The notes beneath the pieces were generated by a model. It saw only the letters and a list, made by a program, of their open reading frames with translations. It had not been told where the DNA came from and made no database searches. The translations under genes and the position numbers were made by a program. From an uncultured Opitutales bacterium (lineage in GTDB: Bacteria; Verrucomicrobiota; Verrucomicrobiia; Opitutales; Intestinicryptomonadaceae), in assembly GCA_900545705.1 (NCBI GenBank), contig URAK01000008.1:1-64000 (forward strand): DNA of 64,000 nt. The letters are read 5' to 3'. Shown here piece after piece: positions 53,638 to 63,257 of the stretch. Within the stretch, counting starts at the first letter, position 1; each line of letters starts with the position of its first letter.

Positions 53638-54327
53638 ATGTACTACCAACAATATCAAAGCACTGCCGCTCTCGCTTCAGAGAGGGGGGAATTTATAAGA
53701 AAAGTATATATGAATCTGGCGCTCGGATTTGTCGGATTCATTGCCCTTGAAGCATTTTTGCTTACGTGGCAGCCTGCTGTCGAACTCGCCCAAAAAATGG
53801 TGGCGGGAAACAACTGGCTGATTGTGTTGCTCGCATTTATGGGGGTATCGTGGCTTGCAAACTCTTGGGCTGTCAACGGAGCCACTCTCGGGAAGCAATA
53901 TGCGGGATTCGCCCTATACATAATTGCGGAGTCCATTATTTTTCTGCCGCTTTTAATATTTGCTAATATGTTCGCCCCCGACACTATTCCGCAAGCCGGC
54001 ATAATCACTGCCGCCCTCACCGCCGGAATCAGTGCGTACGCGTTCTTCTCTAAAAAAGATTTTTCATTCCTCGGCTCATTTCTGACAATTGCTTCATTCG
54101 TGGCGCTCGGGATAATCGTCTGCGCCATACTATTCGGCATTCAGCTCGGGTTGTGGTTCTCGGGGGCTATGATAATTTTTGCCGGGCTCGTCGTGCTTTA
54201 CCAGACGAGCGCAATTATCAGGCAATACCAGAACGACCAATACGTGGCTGCCGCGCTCGGTTTGTTCGCAGCAATAGCTCTCATGTTCTGGTATATCCTG
54301 CAATTCCTGATTTCTTCGCGCCGATAA
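53638..54327 (+). CDS. Bax inhibitor-1/YccA family membrane protein
   Basis: Seven membrane helices follow one another over 229 residues, typical of the BI-1 family (calcium-leak channel-like, YccA/YetJ). Signatures: an N-terminal cytoplasmic leader with RKVYMNLALGFVGFIALEAF, GWANSWAV-type loops, GIITAALTAGISAYAFFSKKDF, then FAGLVVLYQTSAIIRQYQND with the conserved acidic end. ATG 53638; a shared terminator follows. Confidence 0.93.
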   Translation: MYYQQYQSTAALASERGEFIRKVYMNLALGFVGFIALEAFLLTWQPAVELAQKMVAGNNWLIVLLAFMGVSWLANSWAVNGATLGKQYAGFALYIIAESIIFLPLLIFANMFAPDTIPQAGIITAALTAGISAYAFFSKKDFSFLGSFLTIASFVALGIIVCAILFGIQLGLWFSGAMIIFAGLVVLYQTSAIIRQYQNDQYVAAALGLFAAIALMFWYILQFLISSRR

Positions 54328-54436
54328 GGCTCGATTACCAAAAGTGTGGATATTACCCGCGCCGCATTTTGCGCGCTTGTAAAACTTCAAAAAATGCGCC
54401 GTACAATCAAATAAAGCGATTCCGCTTATTCTCAAA

Positions 54437-54468
54437 AAAATCCGCTCATCTGAGCGGATTTTTTTATG
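54437..54468. terminator. Bidirectional rho-independent terminator
   Basis: Perfect stem AAATCCGCTCA/TGAGCGGATTT with TC between; A run before and T run after, so it can end both the Bax-inhibitor gene (plus) and the PEP-CTERM gene (minus). Confidence 0.88.
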
Positions 54469-55899
54469 CTATTTCCGCCTTCTTGATGCGGCGAAAAGCA
54501 AGGCGGCAAGACCAAATACTGAAGCAAACTCCGCGGCTTCTGGAACAGTATATATCAAACTTCCGGGGCCTCCAACCTCGCCTATGAGGGAAAATTCCCC
54601 TCCAAGTTCCTCTCCCGATTCCCCATAAGCCGAAAATACCGAATTTGCGTCAAACTCGTCCGTCAGGTTCTCAAATTCAAAGATGGTAATTTCCATATTT
54701 TTTAAGTCCTCGGCGGAAAATACGACATCCACAGAGAGCGCGGAAACAGACAATTCGCCCACGGCTATTGCGCCGCCATAAATCAATTTCCCGCCATCGA
54801 TAAATATTGTTCCAACTTTCGGGGCAGACAATTTTAGCGCCCCTCCCAAAAGCCTAACGTCTCCGACAGAAAGCTCGCTGTCGAGCACAAGCTCTCCGTT
54901 GCTGACTTCTACGGAATTTATAGCCATATCCGTCTTTCCGTCCAAATCGTTTTCAAATCCATACAGGCTCGCGTTGGAGGCCTTATATATAGTCATTGAC
55001 TGTCTTCCGTCGCCGCTCATATTTACGCTTAGATTGGAATTCACACCGCTTTCAGTCGCAAAAACGCCTTTAAAATCCCCACCCTTAAACACTCCGCCAT
55101 TGGACATGAAATTTATGTTCACAGAAAGATCTTTTGCGGAAGTCATATAAACAGCTTTGCCGCTTGACGACAATCCTCCCAAGTCCATTGAAAAATATGT
55201 GCCTGTTGTCGTGTCGTGCGCTGCCATGTCAAAAGTGTGGTATCCGGCAGTATCGGAGCCGTTCTTTATAAAATTTAAAGCCCCTTTGACTGCAAGCGTG
55301 TAAGACGCGGAAGCCGTTGAAGTGCTCCCGAGACGAAATCTTGAATTAAAATACTTATCCGTTTCCAAAGCCATATCTCCGCCGACCGTCAGAAAATTCG
55401 CGGTGTCGGCAACGAGCCTCATCGACTTTCTGGAGCCAATATCGCTTAATGAAGGAGTATATTTGGAATCTGAAGAAACAGTTCCATGCCAATCTCCCAA
55501 TAGGCTTATTGAAGACATAATGTGTATTTCAAGAGGGACGTACGCCGTTACGCTGTTTACCGTCTTGACGCTCGGATAGGAAGTAGAGTCAACATACCAA
55601 TTCACTCTCGCGTAGTCCGGATTTCCGTTTCTTTGCATATTTGCGACGTCAAATATCAGATTGGAGGTTTCCGTGGGGAGTGTTTCATGGGGAATATTTC
55701 CCTCAGCGTCCGCCTTCCAATTATCTACATTTCCGGCACGGATAAGCGAATCGTCCCATGTAGATCCACCCCGCCAATAATAGTCGGTACTCTCCGCAAG
55801 CGCATTTACGCCTGTAGCGTACATTCCGCAAAAGAACAGCGAGTAAGCGTAATAATAAAATAGACGTAAAATATATTTAAGATTCATTGCACTTTTCAT
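54469..55899 (-). CDS. PEP-CTERM secreted protein
   Basis: From ATG 55899 (MKSAMNLKYILRLF, signal peptide ending near GVNALA; ATG 55887 is an alternative). The body is Ser/Thr/Gly rich with beta-type repeats (NWYVDSTSYPSVKTVNSVTA, MSGDGRQSMTIYKASNASLY, GDVRLLGGALKLSAPKVG) as in autotransporter-like PEP-CTERM proteins. The tail VPEAAEFASVFGLAALLFAASRRRK has PEA for PEP, a hydrophobic helix and Arg/Lys end. About 476 residues. No exosortase in the window. The N-terminus resembles the fragment at 15-377. Confidence 0.88.
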   Translation of the reverse strand: MKSAMNLKYILRLFYYYAYSLFFCGMYATGVNALAESTDYYWRGGSTWDDSLIRAGNVDNWKADAEGNIPHETLPTETSNLIFDVANMQRNGNPDYARVNWYVDSTSYPSVKTVNSVTAYVPLEIHIMSSISLLGDWHGTVSSDSKYTPSLSDIGSRKSMRLVADTANFLTVGGDMALETDKYFNSRFRLGSTSTASASYTLAVKGALNFIKNGSDTAGYHTFDMAAHDTTTGTYFSMDLGGLSSSGKAVYMTSAKDLSVNINFMSNGGVFKGGDFKGVFATESGVNSNLSVNMSGDGRQSMTIYKASNASLYGFENDLDGKTDMAINSVEVSNGELVLDSELSVGDVRLLGGALKLSAPKVGTIFIDGGKLIYGGAIAVGELSVSALSVDVVFSAEDLKNMEITIFEFENLTDEFDANSVFSAYGESGEELGGEFSLIGEVGGPGSLIYTVPEAAEFASVFGLAALLFAASRRRK

Positions 55900-56200
55900 A
55901 CCCACAAATTATTTATTTGTTATCATGTCTCAGTGGATTTATATCTAAAACATTTTTTTATATATTCAAGATAAATTAAGAATATGTTTTTTAACAGTTT
56001 AAATACGTACACTAACTCGCAAGAAATATATTTCCACATGCGCTGGACACACCCACTGAAAAAAAATTCTGATAAAATTTGAAGGAAAAGCGCAAAAAAA
56101 TACGTTTTTTCACATACTTTCTACAAGCATTTACACAACAAAAACCCGTCCGAGTTTTTCTCGAACGGGCTTTGGTATAAACTTTAAGCTGTTCCGCGAA
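55900..56200. other. Intergenic region before the PEP-CTERM gene
   Basis: AT-rich, no gene. It contains the terminator of the fba gene at its left side (56141-56173). Confidence 0.4.
56141..56173 (-). terminator. Rho-independent terminator of fba
   Basis: Stem CCCGTCCGA/TCGAACGGG with one mismatch and a five-to-seven base loop; T-rich on the minus strand after it. 30 bases past the fba stop. Confidence 0.8.
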
Positions 56201-57193
56201 TTACGCCTTGCCGGCGGAACCGAGAACATTGACGACCTTGTGCATGTAGAGCTTTTTGAGCTCGTCGCGGGCGGGGCCGAGATACTTGCGGGGGTCAAAT
56301 TCAGCGGGCTTGGTGGCGAACACTTCGCGAACTTTTGCCGTCATCGCCAGTCTGCCGTCGGAGTCGATGTTGATTTTGCAGACTGCGGATTCCGCCGCCT
56401 TGCGGAGCTGTTCTTCGGGGATGCCGACTGCGGCTTCGAGCTTTCCGCCGTACTTGTTTATCATGTCGACATACTGCTGCGGAACCGACGAGGAGCCGTG
56501 CAAGACAATCGGGAACCCAGGTATGCGCTTTTCGATCTCTTCGAGAATGTCGAAGCGAAGCGGCGGGGGAACGAGCCTTCCGTCGGCGTCGCGTGTGCAC
56601 TGTTCGGGCTTGAATTTGTAAGCTCCGTGCGAAGTGCCTATGGAGATAGCCAAAGAATCCACTCCTGTCTTGCTTACAAAATCTTCAACTTCTTCGGGGC
56701 GGGTGTACGAATGTGTCTCGTGGGAAACTTCGTCTTCGATGCCGGCGAGAACTCCGAGTTCGCCTTCAACGGTGACATCGTGCTCATGCGCATATTCAAC
56801 AACTTTTTTCGTCAGCGCAACATTGTCTTCGTACGAATGCGCCGAACCGTCGATCATCACGGACGAGAAGCCGTAGTCCACGCAGGATTTGCAGAGCTCA
56901 AAAGTGTCGCCGTGGTCGAGGTGCAGAACAATCGGAATATTGTAGCCGAGTTCCTTTGCGTATTCGCAAGCGCCTTGCGCCATGTAGCGAAGGAGAGTCT
57001 GATTGGCGTATTTGCGGGCTCCGCTGGAAACCTGCAAAATGACGGGCGATTTCTGCTCGACGCAAGCTTGTATAATCGCCTGCATTTGCTCCATATTATT
57101 GAAGTTAAACGCAGGGATTGCGTATTTGCCGGCGATGGCTTTTTTGAAAAGCTCTCGCGTGTTGACCAAACCGAGTTCTTTATAGGATACCAT
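56201..57193 (-). CDS. fba: Class II fructose-bisphosphate aldolase
   Basis: Zinc-dependent glycolytic aldolase. AFNFNNMEQMQAIIQAC near the start, VLHLDHGDTFELCKSCVDYGFSSVMIDGSAH (Zn His pair and catalytic Asp) near 88-118, GVLAGIEDEVS, SIGTSHGAYK near 180 and VLHGSSSVP near 233 define the family. 330 residues, with ATG 57193. A terminator follows. It is a single gene. Confidence 0.97.
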   Translation of the reverse strand: MVSYKELGLVNTRELFKKAIAGKYAIPAFNFNNMEQMQAIIQACVEQKSPVILQVSSGARKYANQTLLRYMAQGACEYAKELGYNIPIVLHLDHGDTFELCKSCVDYGFSSVMIDGSAHSYEDNVALTKKVVEYAHEHDVTVEGELGVLAGIEDEVSHETHSYTRPEEVEDFVSKTGVDSLAISIGTSHGAYKFKPEQCTRDADGRLVPPPLRFDILEEIEKRIPGFPIVLHGSSSVPQQYVDMINKYGGKLEAAVGIPEEQLRKAAESAVCKINIDSDGRLAMTAKVREVFATKPAEFDPRKYLGPARDELKKLYMHKVVNVLGSAGKA

Positions 57194-57417
57194 AATATTG
57201 TTTTTGTTAAAATGAAACTATCTTTTATTTCACGGAGCTAATGAAATACAACAAAAAAAAGCAAAAAAAGGACTTTTAATGCCGAGCCGCCTCCGCTCTA
57301 TGAAGAATAGCGACTATGCTGATAGCCCGCGGCATAATAGGCGTATCTTGCCAACATAAAAAATATTTAACGGCTCTTATACGGTTAAAGCGCAATTAAA
57401 AAAAAGCCTTGCAGTCG

Positions 57418-57645
57418 CTATCCCCCAAATATGTTCCACGCCAAATAACATTCGCGCGCAAACCAAAACAGCGCAAGCAAAAGCGCCAACAGCACGAGCT
57501 TTCTTACCCCCTTCCAAAGTTCCCCCGGCATGTCGTACCTTCCAACCTCACCGCGGGTAGCCTTCTTAAACTCGTAAAGAGGATCCTTCGAGCGCACACT
57601 CCGCGCCGAAGATGAAACTTTCAACTGCTTTTTTCTCCAAAACAT
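57418..57645 (-). CDS. Small single-pass membrane protein
   Basis: A 75-residue frame: basic N-terminus (MFWRKKQLKV), polar stretch with GRYDMPGELWKGVRK, then one membrane helix near 47-68 (LVLLALLLALFWFARE). No family recognised; ribosome site is poor. It lies 120 bases upstream of hisI on the other strand. Compositionally it is coding-like, but it could be chance. Confidence 0.45.
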   Translation of the reverse strand: MFWRKKQLKVSSSARSVRSKDPLYEFKKATRGEVGRYDMPGELWKGVRKLVLLALLLALFWFARECYLAWNIFGG

Positions 57646-57765
57646 GCCGATTTGCGTAAAACTTTTAGATTTATCGCATTCGCCTCACGATACGGCAAGA
57701 AAATACGGCTTCCGCCCAAAAATTTGTGTTGAAAAACCGAGCGGAAAAGGCAATATCGTTCAAAT

Positions 57766-58197
57766 ATGAGTAAGGAAATAGAAGAAGGTCTCAATCTGGC
57801 TCTCGACTTCACTAAACTAAAAAAAATAGCCCAGTGCGGAGAAGATGTTATTCCTGCAATCGCACAATGCGCCGATACAGGCGAAGTGCTAATTGTCGGA
57901 TACGTAAATAAGCTCGCACTCGAAACGGCAGTCAAAGAGGGTATGGCAACATTCTGGAGCACATCGAGAAACGAATTGTGGATTAAGGGGAAAACGAGCG
58001 GCGACTTTCTCGAAATTGTCGACATTCTCGTAAATTGCGAACAAAACTCTATTGTCTACAAGGTCCGCTTAAAGGGCAAAGGTTCCTGCCACACAAAAGA
58101 CAAGTCGGGAAAACCGCGCAGAGGCTGCTACTACCGCAGAATAAAATTCTCCGACGGGAAAATCGAGGGGCTTGAATTTCTTGAAGGCGCGCAATAA
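57766..58197 (+). CDS. hisI: Phosphoribosyl-AMP cyclohydrolase
   Basis: Third step of histidine synthesis. The 143-residue single-domain protein has GEVLIVGYVNKLALETAVKEG, ATFWSTSRNELWIKGKTSGD (family signature), CEQNSIVYKV and GSCHTKDKSGKPRRGCYYRR with the Zn/Mg ligands Cys, Cys and Cys. The HisE domain is absent, so hisE must be elsewhere. ATG 57766 preceded by an AT-rich leader. Confidence 0.95.
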   Translation: MSKEIEEGLNLALDFTKLKKIAQCGEDVIPAIAQCADTGEVLIVGYVNKLALETAVKEGMATFWSTSRNELWIKGKTSGDFLEIVDILVNCEQNSIVYKVRLKGKGSCHTKDKSGKPRRGCYYRRIKFSDGKIEGLEFLEGAQ

Positions 58198-58327
58198 TCG
58201 AAAAATATTCTGGATTTTCATGCGCGGCGTCATTATATAGTCTTTAATTTATCCAATACATTCCCGTAAGAATATTAGCGCACGACACCGAATTAACGGT
58301 TGCCGGGCGTAAAACAGAGACACCATT

Positions 58328-59458
58328 ATGAAGTTTAAAATCAGCAAGGAACACTTCTCGACAGGCCTCAGACAGGTCACTAATGTCGTAAGCTCTAAAC
58401 CGCAGATGGCGGTTCTGAACAATGTGCTTATTAAGGCGGAAGGCGGCAACGTAATGCTCACGACCACCAACCTTGAACTCGGCATAAGATGCTCGATAAA
58501 GGCGGAAGTCGAAGAACCGGGCGATATAACCCTCCCCGTAAAAAAACTCGCGGCAATTATAAACGCGATGCCCCAACAGGAGGTTGTTGTGGAAAGCTCG
58601 GACGGCCAAACCGCGCGCATTCGCTCCGGCCGCTCAGACTTCAACCGCTTCAACGGCCTTAAAGCAGAGGACTTCCCCGCCCTCCCAAGCTTTGTGGACC
58701 AACATTCTTACGAGCTGCCGCCACAGGAACTTGCACTTATGTTGCGCTCGGTATCCTACGCACAAAGCACGGACGAAAACAGGTACATCTTAAACAGCGT
58801 TTTCTTCAATTTCTCGGAAGGTAAACTATCGCTCGTGGCGACCGACGGAAGAAGGCTCGCAATGATTTCCCGCGATATGAAGATCGACCATGAAGACGAA
58901 GGCTCGATAATTTTGCCCGCGAAAACCGTCACCGAGCTTGAGAAACTCCTCTCGCAGGGCAAGATGGTTAAAATAAGCTTTAACGAAAGGCAGGTAGCCT
59001 TCGACATAGAAGTTGGTGAAGAGTCTTCTAACAGTGGGCTTACGGGGTCCATTTACCTCGTGTCTAAGATTGTCGAAGGCAGCTATCCCAACTACAAGCA
59101 GGTAATACCCAAAGAAGCCGAGCACCGCATAAAAGTCGAGCGCGAGCTAATGCTCGAAACCGTGCAGCGCGTCGCTTTAATGACGAACGACAAACAAAAC
59201 TCCGTAAAGCTAAAAATAGCAGACAACTGCCTTGAAATTTCAGGCGAGAGTGCGGAACTCGGCGAAGCGAAGGAGCCAATAGAAGTTGAATATACTGGCC
59301 CGGAAGTCAAAATCGGTTTTAATCCCGAATTTCTGCTAAGCCCGCTGCGCAACCTCACGAAAGACGAAGTTTTCTTTGAATTCAAAGACGAGATGAGCCC
59401 GGGTGTATTCAAAACACTCGACAACTTCCTATGCGTTGTAATGCCGCTTAGGATTTAG
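58328..59458 (+). CDS. dnaN: DNA polymerase III beta sliding clamp
   Basis: Ring-shaped processivity clamp. The 376-residue protein has the three-domain beta pattern: MKFKISKEHFSTGLRQVTNVVSSKPQM, LPVKKLAAIINAMP, VATDGRRLAMISRDM and the C-terminal VMPLRI. It is not next to dnaA or gyrB, and no DnaA boxes are seen, so this is not evidence of oriC here. A strong terminator follows. Confidence 0.97.
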   Translation: MKFKISKEHFSTGLRQVTNVVSSKPQMAVLNNVLIKAEGGNVMLTTTNLELGIRCSIKAEVEEPGDITLPVKKLAAIINAMPQQEVVVESSDGQTARIRSGRSDFNRFNGLKAEDFPALPSFVDQHSYELPPQELALMLRSVSYAQSTDENRYILNSVFFNFSEGKLSLVATDGRRLAMISRDMKIDHEDEGSIILPAKTVTELEKLLSQGKMVKISFNERQVAFDIEVGEESSNSGLTGSIYLVSKIVEGSYPNYKQVIPKEAEHRIKVERELMLETVQRVALMTNDKQNSVKLKIADNCLEISGESAELGEAKEPIEVEYTGPEVKIGFNPEFLLSPLRNLTKDEVFFEFKDEMSPGVFKTLDNFLCVVMPLRI

Positions 59459-59475
59459 CGCAAAACAATTCCGAT

Positions 59476-59509
59476 AAAGCGCGTTCCAAGCAGAACGCGC
59501 TTTTGTTTT
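59476..59509 (+). terminator. Rho-independent terminator of dnaN
   Basis: Perfect stem AAAGCGCGTTC/GAACGCGCTTT around CAAGCA, then TTTTGTTTT. Confidence 0.9.
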
Positions 59510-59533
59510 AACGCCGCGGGGCGATATTAAAAT

Positions 59534-60409
59534 ATGGAAACGGAATCCTGGATACTCACATTGTCTATCGTATTGTTTGCGGCGTTCGTCGCTGCGGGAT
59601 TTCTTGCGGACTCGTTTCCGTTGCAACCATGGATTAGGACGCTCCGCAGATGGATTAGATTCGCATTCTTTTCCCTGGCGCTTGCGCTTGCCGCCAAGAA
59701 ATATTTTTTTACAGACGAAAGTTTTGTAGATCTCGCGATTGCGGGCGCGCTCACATATATTCTCGTTGAGACGTTTATATATTGGCTTCAAATATGCGCG
59801 GCAAGCGTATCGGGGCTTCCGCCGTTCGGCAAATACACGCCCGCCGAATCCGCATGGAGCTGCGAGCCGTCAATGATTAAGCTCAAACGTAAAATAGAGG
59901 CTCTCGGATTTAAAAAAAGCGGCGCTTTCACGGTTCATTTTGGAGGCGAAGTGTCGGCAAAATCCACATTTTTTGACTCGGCGGATTCAAAAGAACGGCT
60001 CGACGTCACCTTTGTACCGTTTGGCAACACTTACATAGTCTCGTCGAGCGTATATTCTCAAGACTCTGAATCAGTCCGCTGGATAACCGACGGCAACCCT
60101 ACCCCGTTGGGCCTTTCTTCCCCTCAAGGTTGCAAGATTTTCCGCAAGAGACTTGTCTGCAATCCGCTTAAACTTATAAAAATCCACGAGTCAATTTTAA
60201 GAAAAAGCGGGAAGAGATTTGTCGAAATACGCGAAACGCCCGTAGAATACGTGGATAAAATGACGCGCGGGATTGAAAGCCAGTCGACTTTGGACGGCTT
60301 GTTAAATACAGGTATAGATGCGGAAGAATCCGGCATATTTACGCAGGAGGGCAAAACTCGCATCTGGATCGATATGATAAAAACGAACTACTTCCCATTT
60401 CTGAAATGA
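59534..60409 (+). CDS. Uncharacterised membrane protein with soluble C-terminal domain
   Basis: The 291-residue protein has three hydrophobic segments (about 7-27, 43-57 and 67-92), then a soluble domain starting near 105 (TPAESAWSCEPSMIKLKRK) with beta-alpha pattern and KIFRKRLVCNPLKLIKIHES. I recognise no family. The stop overlaps the next ATG (ATGA), so it is translated with the DUF4838 gene. Confidence 0.8.
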   Translation: METESWILTLSIVLFAAFVAAGFLADSFPLQPWIRTLRRWIRFAFFSLALALAAKKYFFTDESFVDLAIAGALTYILVETFIYWLQICAASVSGLPPFGKYTPAESAWSCEPSMIKLKRKIEALGFKKSGAFTVHFGGEVSAKSTFFDSADSKERLDVTFVPFGNTYIVSSSVYSQDSESVRWITDGNPTPLGLSSPQGCKIFRKRLVCNPLKLIKIHESILRKSGKRFVEIRETPVEYVDKMTRGIESQSTLDGLLNTGIDAEESGIFTQEGKTRIWIDMIKTNYFPFLK

Positions 60410-63123
60410 CACTTTTGGGCGAAAGATTGCGAAACCGTTTAAATGTGCGCAAACTTCCGCAAGTCAATTGCTGCGGGCACATTTTAGAGGGCAATAGCCG
60501 CGAATCCGGCAGCGCATTTGCAACAAATAGAGAGCCTGCAAAATGCGACGATTTTAGAAGGATTCGCTTGTTCGGAAAATTCTGGAGGCTTTGCGGGCTT
60601 GTAAAATTCTGCAATCTTACCGCTTTAACGGGGGTTATTCGCGCGGAGGTTCTAAGAGCCAAGAATTATAGCCTCCATTTGCAGAAGAATATCTTTGCTG
60701 CAAATTGCATAGTGGCGTGGCGCGCACTTGCCGCAATATGCACTCTTGCGCTGTCGGCTAAAACTCCCTGCGCAACTCTTTTGGGGGAGACACATATAAT
60801 CGATAACGGCTCCTGTGATATGGAAATAATACTTCCCCAAAATGTCCACAGATCCGACGCCGAGGCGGCGAATACACTTGCCATGGAAGCTGCCAAGCTT
60901 GCTCGCGGCGGAAATATAAAAGTCTCTTTTTTTGACGACAACTCGCGCCCTAAAACAAAAATTTTTTTGAAAAAAAGTGCAAAACCCCAGCCTCCGCAAG
61001 AGCTCTCGGCAATAAGGATAAAGTCGGGCTGCGGCAACATTGAAATAGAATACCCCGACGAAAGCCGCGCAATGAATGCCGTCGGAATCTTTCTGAGGAA
61101 GTTTTGCGGCATGAGATTTTACGCTCCCGGCGAGCTTGGAACGCACTTTGAAAAAAAGGAAAACTTAAATATCCCCGACGGAGAATTCGAATTTCGCGAC
61201 GCATTTTTTTCGGTAGGATTTTACGCCCCCACAAAAGACGCCAAGCGCAGAGGAGAGGTTAACAGATGGCTGAAATTAAACGGGGCGCATTCGATAGCCG
61301 GCAATTTTTCGCACAACTTAAAAAATATTTTTGATGAAGAGTTCAGGCGCAAACATCCTGAGATTTTAGCGCGCGACTCCGACGGCTCAATAAAGCATCT
61401 TGCGCAATACGACATTCTAAATCCCGCCGCGGCGGCGCAGGCCGCTAAAAAGGCGGACGAATATTTTTTAGAATATCCGCAAGCGAAAATGTTTTCAGTC
61501 GGGATAGACGATTTTTCGGAGTTTGACGAACGCCCGAAAACCCTTGCTCATAAGCGCGGATATTTTAGGGGATTCCCCGATTACTCAAACGCTGTATTTG
61601 AATTTTCGGCTAAATCTGCGCGACTAATAGCCCAAAAGCACCCATCAAAACTCGTTGGCTGCATTGCCTACTTGGCGTGCGAAAATCCCCCATCATTCAT
61701 GCTTCCTGGAAACCTCGTTCCGTACTTTACGACCGACCGCGCGAACTACTTCGACGCAAAATACAAAGAACTCGATTTTAAGACGCTCGACGCATGGGGG
61801 AAAAGTGCAAAAATTTTTGGCATATACGACTACGCCCACGGCTCGCCATATCCCTTTCCGTGGGAAATCGGCTCTGCAGTTACCGAAGGAATTGCGCGGG
61901 CACACAAGGCGGGCGCAAGGGCATATTACGCGGAATTGAACCCTATATATGCGTACGATGCAAAAAAATGCGCAGAAATCTTCGCCGCGCTTGAAAATCC
62001 TGAAAATACCGACGCCGCAAAAATTGCAGGAGAAGAATTTTATAAAAATTTTTACGGTAGAGCAGGAAAATACGTTAAAGATTTTTTCGACACCGCACAA
62101 AATGCACAATTTGCAAAACGGGCCGCGCGCGGCGACCCCGTGAGGTGGCTTGGGCTATTCAAGCTTGAAAGCTCAGTTGAAATTTTCGACGAAAACGACA
62201 TCTCAGAAATGGAAAATTCATTGAGGCTCGCAAAAATATCAGCGACTGCTTCAGGGAATAAAAAATATATAAAGCGGGTGGAATCTCTTGAGCTCGCATT
62301 CAATTTTGGCAAGTTGTGCGATAGAGAATATCGGCTGAAAAAGAAAATTTTTTACCGTCTAAATTCCTGCGCGGCGACACAAGAAATAATGTCTCTAATG
62401 GCTGAACTCCGCAACCTGTCCAATAAAAAGCAAGCCGCGCTAAAAGCATATGAAAGCGGAGGAATCTACCCCGCTGCAATGTTTACGGAACTTCTATTTA
62501 CAGACAACCTGAATCCTTCTATACAAGCTGCACAATATTTATTGTCGAAGGGCGTAAATAAAAGCGATATTAGCGGTATTTTTACAGAAGAAGAAATACA
62601 AATCGCATTGGCCGCAAATAGAAAAGATTGCACTGACGCATTTGGCGGAGATGGCAGTTTTGAAAACATTGCCATAAACGAAGCCAATGAACAAAACTTC
62701 TCCAATGGGAAATGGATATTGTTTGAGTGCGATTACGACGGCGCAAAGATGAAAATATCCAAGCGCGCCGCGCGCACGGGAAAATACGGAGCTGAGTTTG
62801 TCATGTGCGAAAACTCCGCAATTTCAAAGAGCCTAAAAGCATATTCTGGAGAAATATTTGTTTTTGAGGGGTACTACCGCGGAAGGATAACTCCCGGCAC
62901 AGCATGCTACGCTACAATTGTATTTTTCGATAAAGACGGAAAATATTTAGGGCGCAAATCTTCTCTCTTCAATGTCTCGGAGGGCGATAGATTCCTTAAA
63001 TTTATCTGCGCGGCTGTCGCTCCAGAGAACGCCGATTCGGCTATGATCAGCCTATTTGCGAGCCGAATGAAAGACGGAGATTTCCTTTTTGTAGATGACC
63101 TTTCTCTAAAAATCATTCCATAA
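60406..63123 (+). CDS. DUF4838 (glycoside-hydrolase-like) protein, secreted
   Basis: The mature part matches DUF4838 proteins, putative exo-acting glycosidases related to alpha-glucuronidases: an N-terminal domain ending GIFLRKFCGMRFYAPGELGT (near 230), FSHNLKNIFDEEFRRKHPEI (near 305), then the barrel domain (MFSVGIDDFSEFDE, GIYDYAHGSPYPFPW, RAYYAELN) and a C-terminal carbohydrate-binding-like sandwich. The listed ATG gives 90 residues of unusual composition before a signal-like segment (NIFAANCIVAWRALAAICTLAL). A TTG at 60679 or a later start may be the true one; the GH role is from family similarity. Confidence 0.85.
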   Translation: MTLLGERLRNRLNVRKLPQVNCCGHILEGNSRESGSAFATNREPAKCDDFRRIRLFGKFWRLCGLVKFCNLTALTGVIRAEVLRAKNYSLHLQKNIFAANCIVAWRALAAICTLALSAKTPCATLLGETHIIDNGSCDMEIILPQNVHRSDAEAANTLAMEAAKLARGGNIKVSFFDDNSRPKTKIFLKKSAKPQPPQELSAIRIKSGCGNIEIEYPDESRAMNAVGIFLRKFCGMRFYAPGELGTHFEKKENLNIPDGEFEFRDAFFSVGFYAPTKDAKRRGEVNRWLKLNGAHSIAGNFSHNLKNIFDEEFRRKHPEILARDSDGSIKHLAQYDILNPAAAAQAAKKADEYFLEYPQAKMFSVGIDDFSEFDERPKTLAHKRGYFRGFPDYSNAVFEFSAKSARLIAQKHPSKLVGCIAYLACENPPSFMLPGNLVPYFTTDRANYFDAKYKELDFKTLDAWGKSAKIFGIYDYAHGSPYPFPWEIGSAVTEGIARAHKAGARAYYAELNPIYAYDAKKCAEIFAALENPENTDAAKIAGEEFYKNFYGRAGKYVKDFFDTAQNAQFAKRAARGDPVRWLGLFKLESSVEIFDENDISEMENSLRLAKISATASGNKKYIKRVESLELAFNFGKLCDREYRLKKKIFYRLNSCAATQEIMSLMAELRNLSNKKQAALKAYESGGIYPAAMFTELLFTDNLNPSIQAAQYLLSKGVNKSDISGIFTEEEIQIALAANRKDCTDAFGGDGSFENIAINEANEQNFSNGKWILFECDYDGAKMKISKRAARTGKYGAEFVMCENSAISKSLKAYSGEIFVFEGYYRGRITPGTACYATIVFFDKDGKYLGRKSSLFNVSEGDRFLKFICAAVAPENADSAMISLFASRMKDGDFLFVDDLSLKIIP

Positions 63124-63193
63124 ATTAAAAATTTTCACAAAGAGGCATAATCAAATTTGCGAAACTTTTCATCTCATTATAAATATCTACAAG

Positions 63194-63229
63194 AAAACCC
63201 CCGTCTTTTGATGAAGCGGAGGTTTTTTA
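63194..63229 (+). terminator. Terminator of the DUF4838 gene
   Basis: Stem AAAACCCCCG/CGGAGGTTTT with one mismatch, followed by T; 70 bases past the DUF4838 stop and in convergent space, so it may serve both sides. Confidence 0.5.
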
Positions 63230-63257
63230 TTATGCCAAACTGCAACTTTTCTCAGTA

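Noticed and set aside
56240..57241. 333-residue open frame on the plus strand across fba
   Set aside because: It lies fully antisense to fba, a certain gene, and has no recognisable motif; such long mirror frames come from GC-rich third positions.
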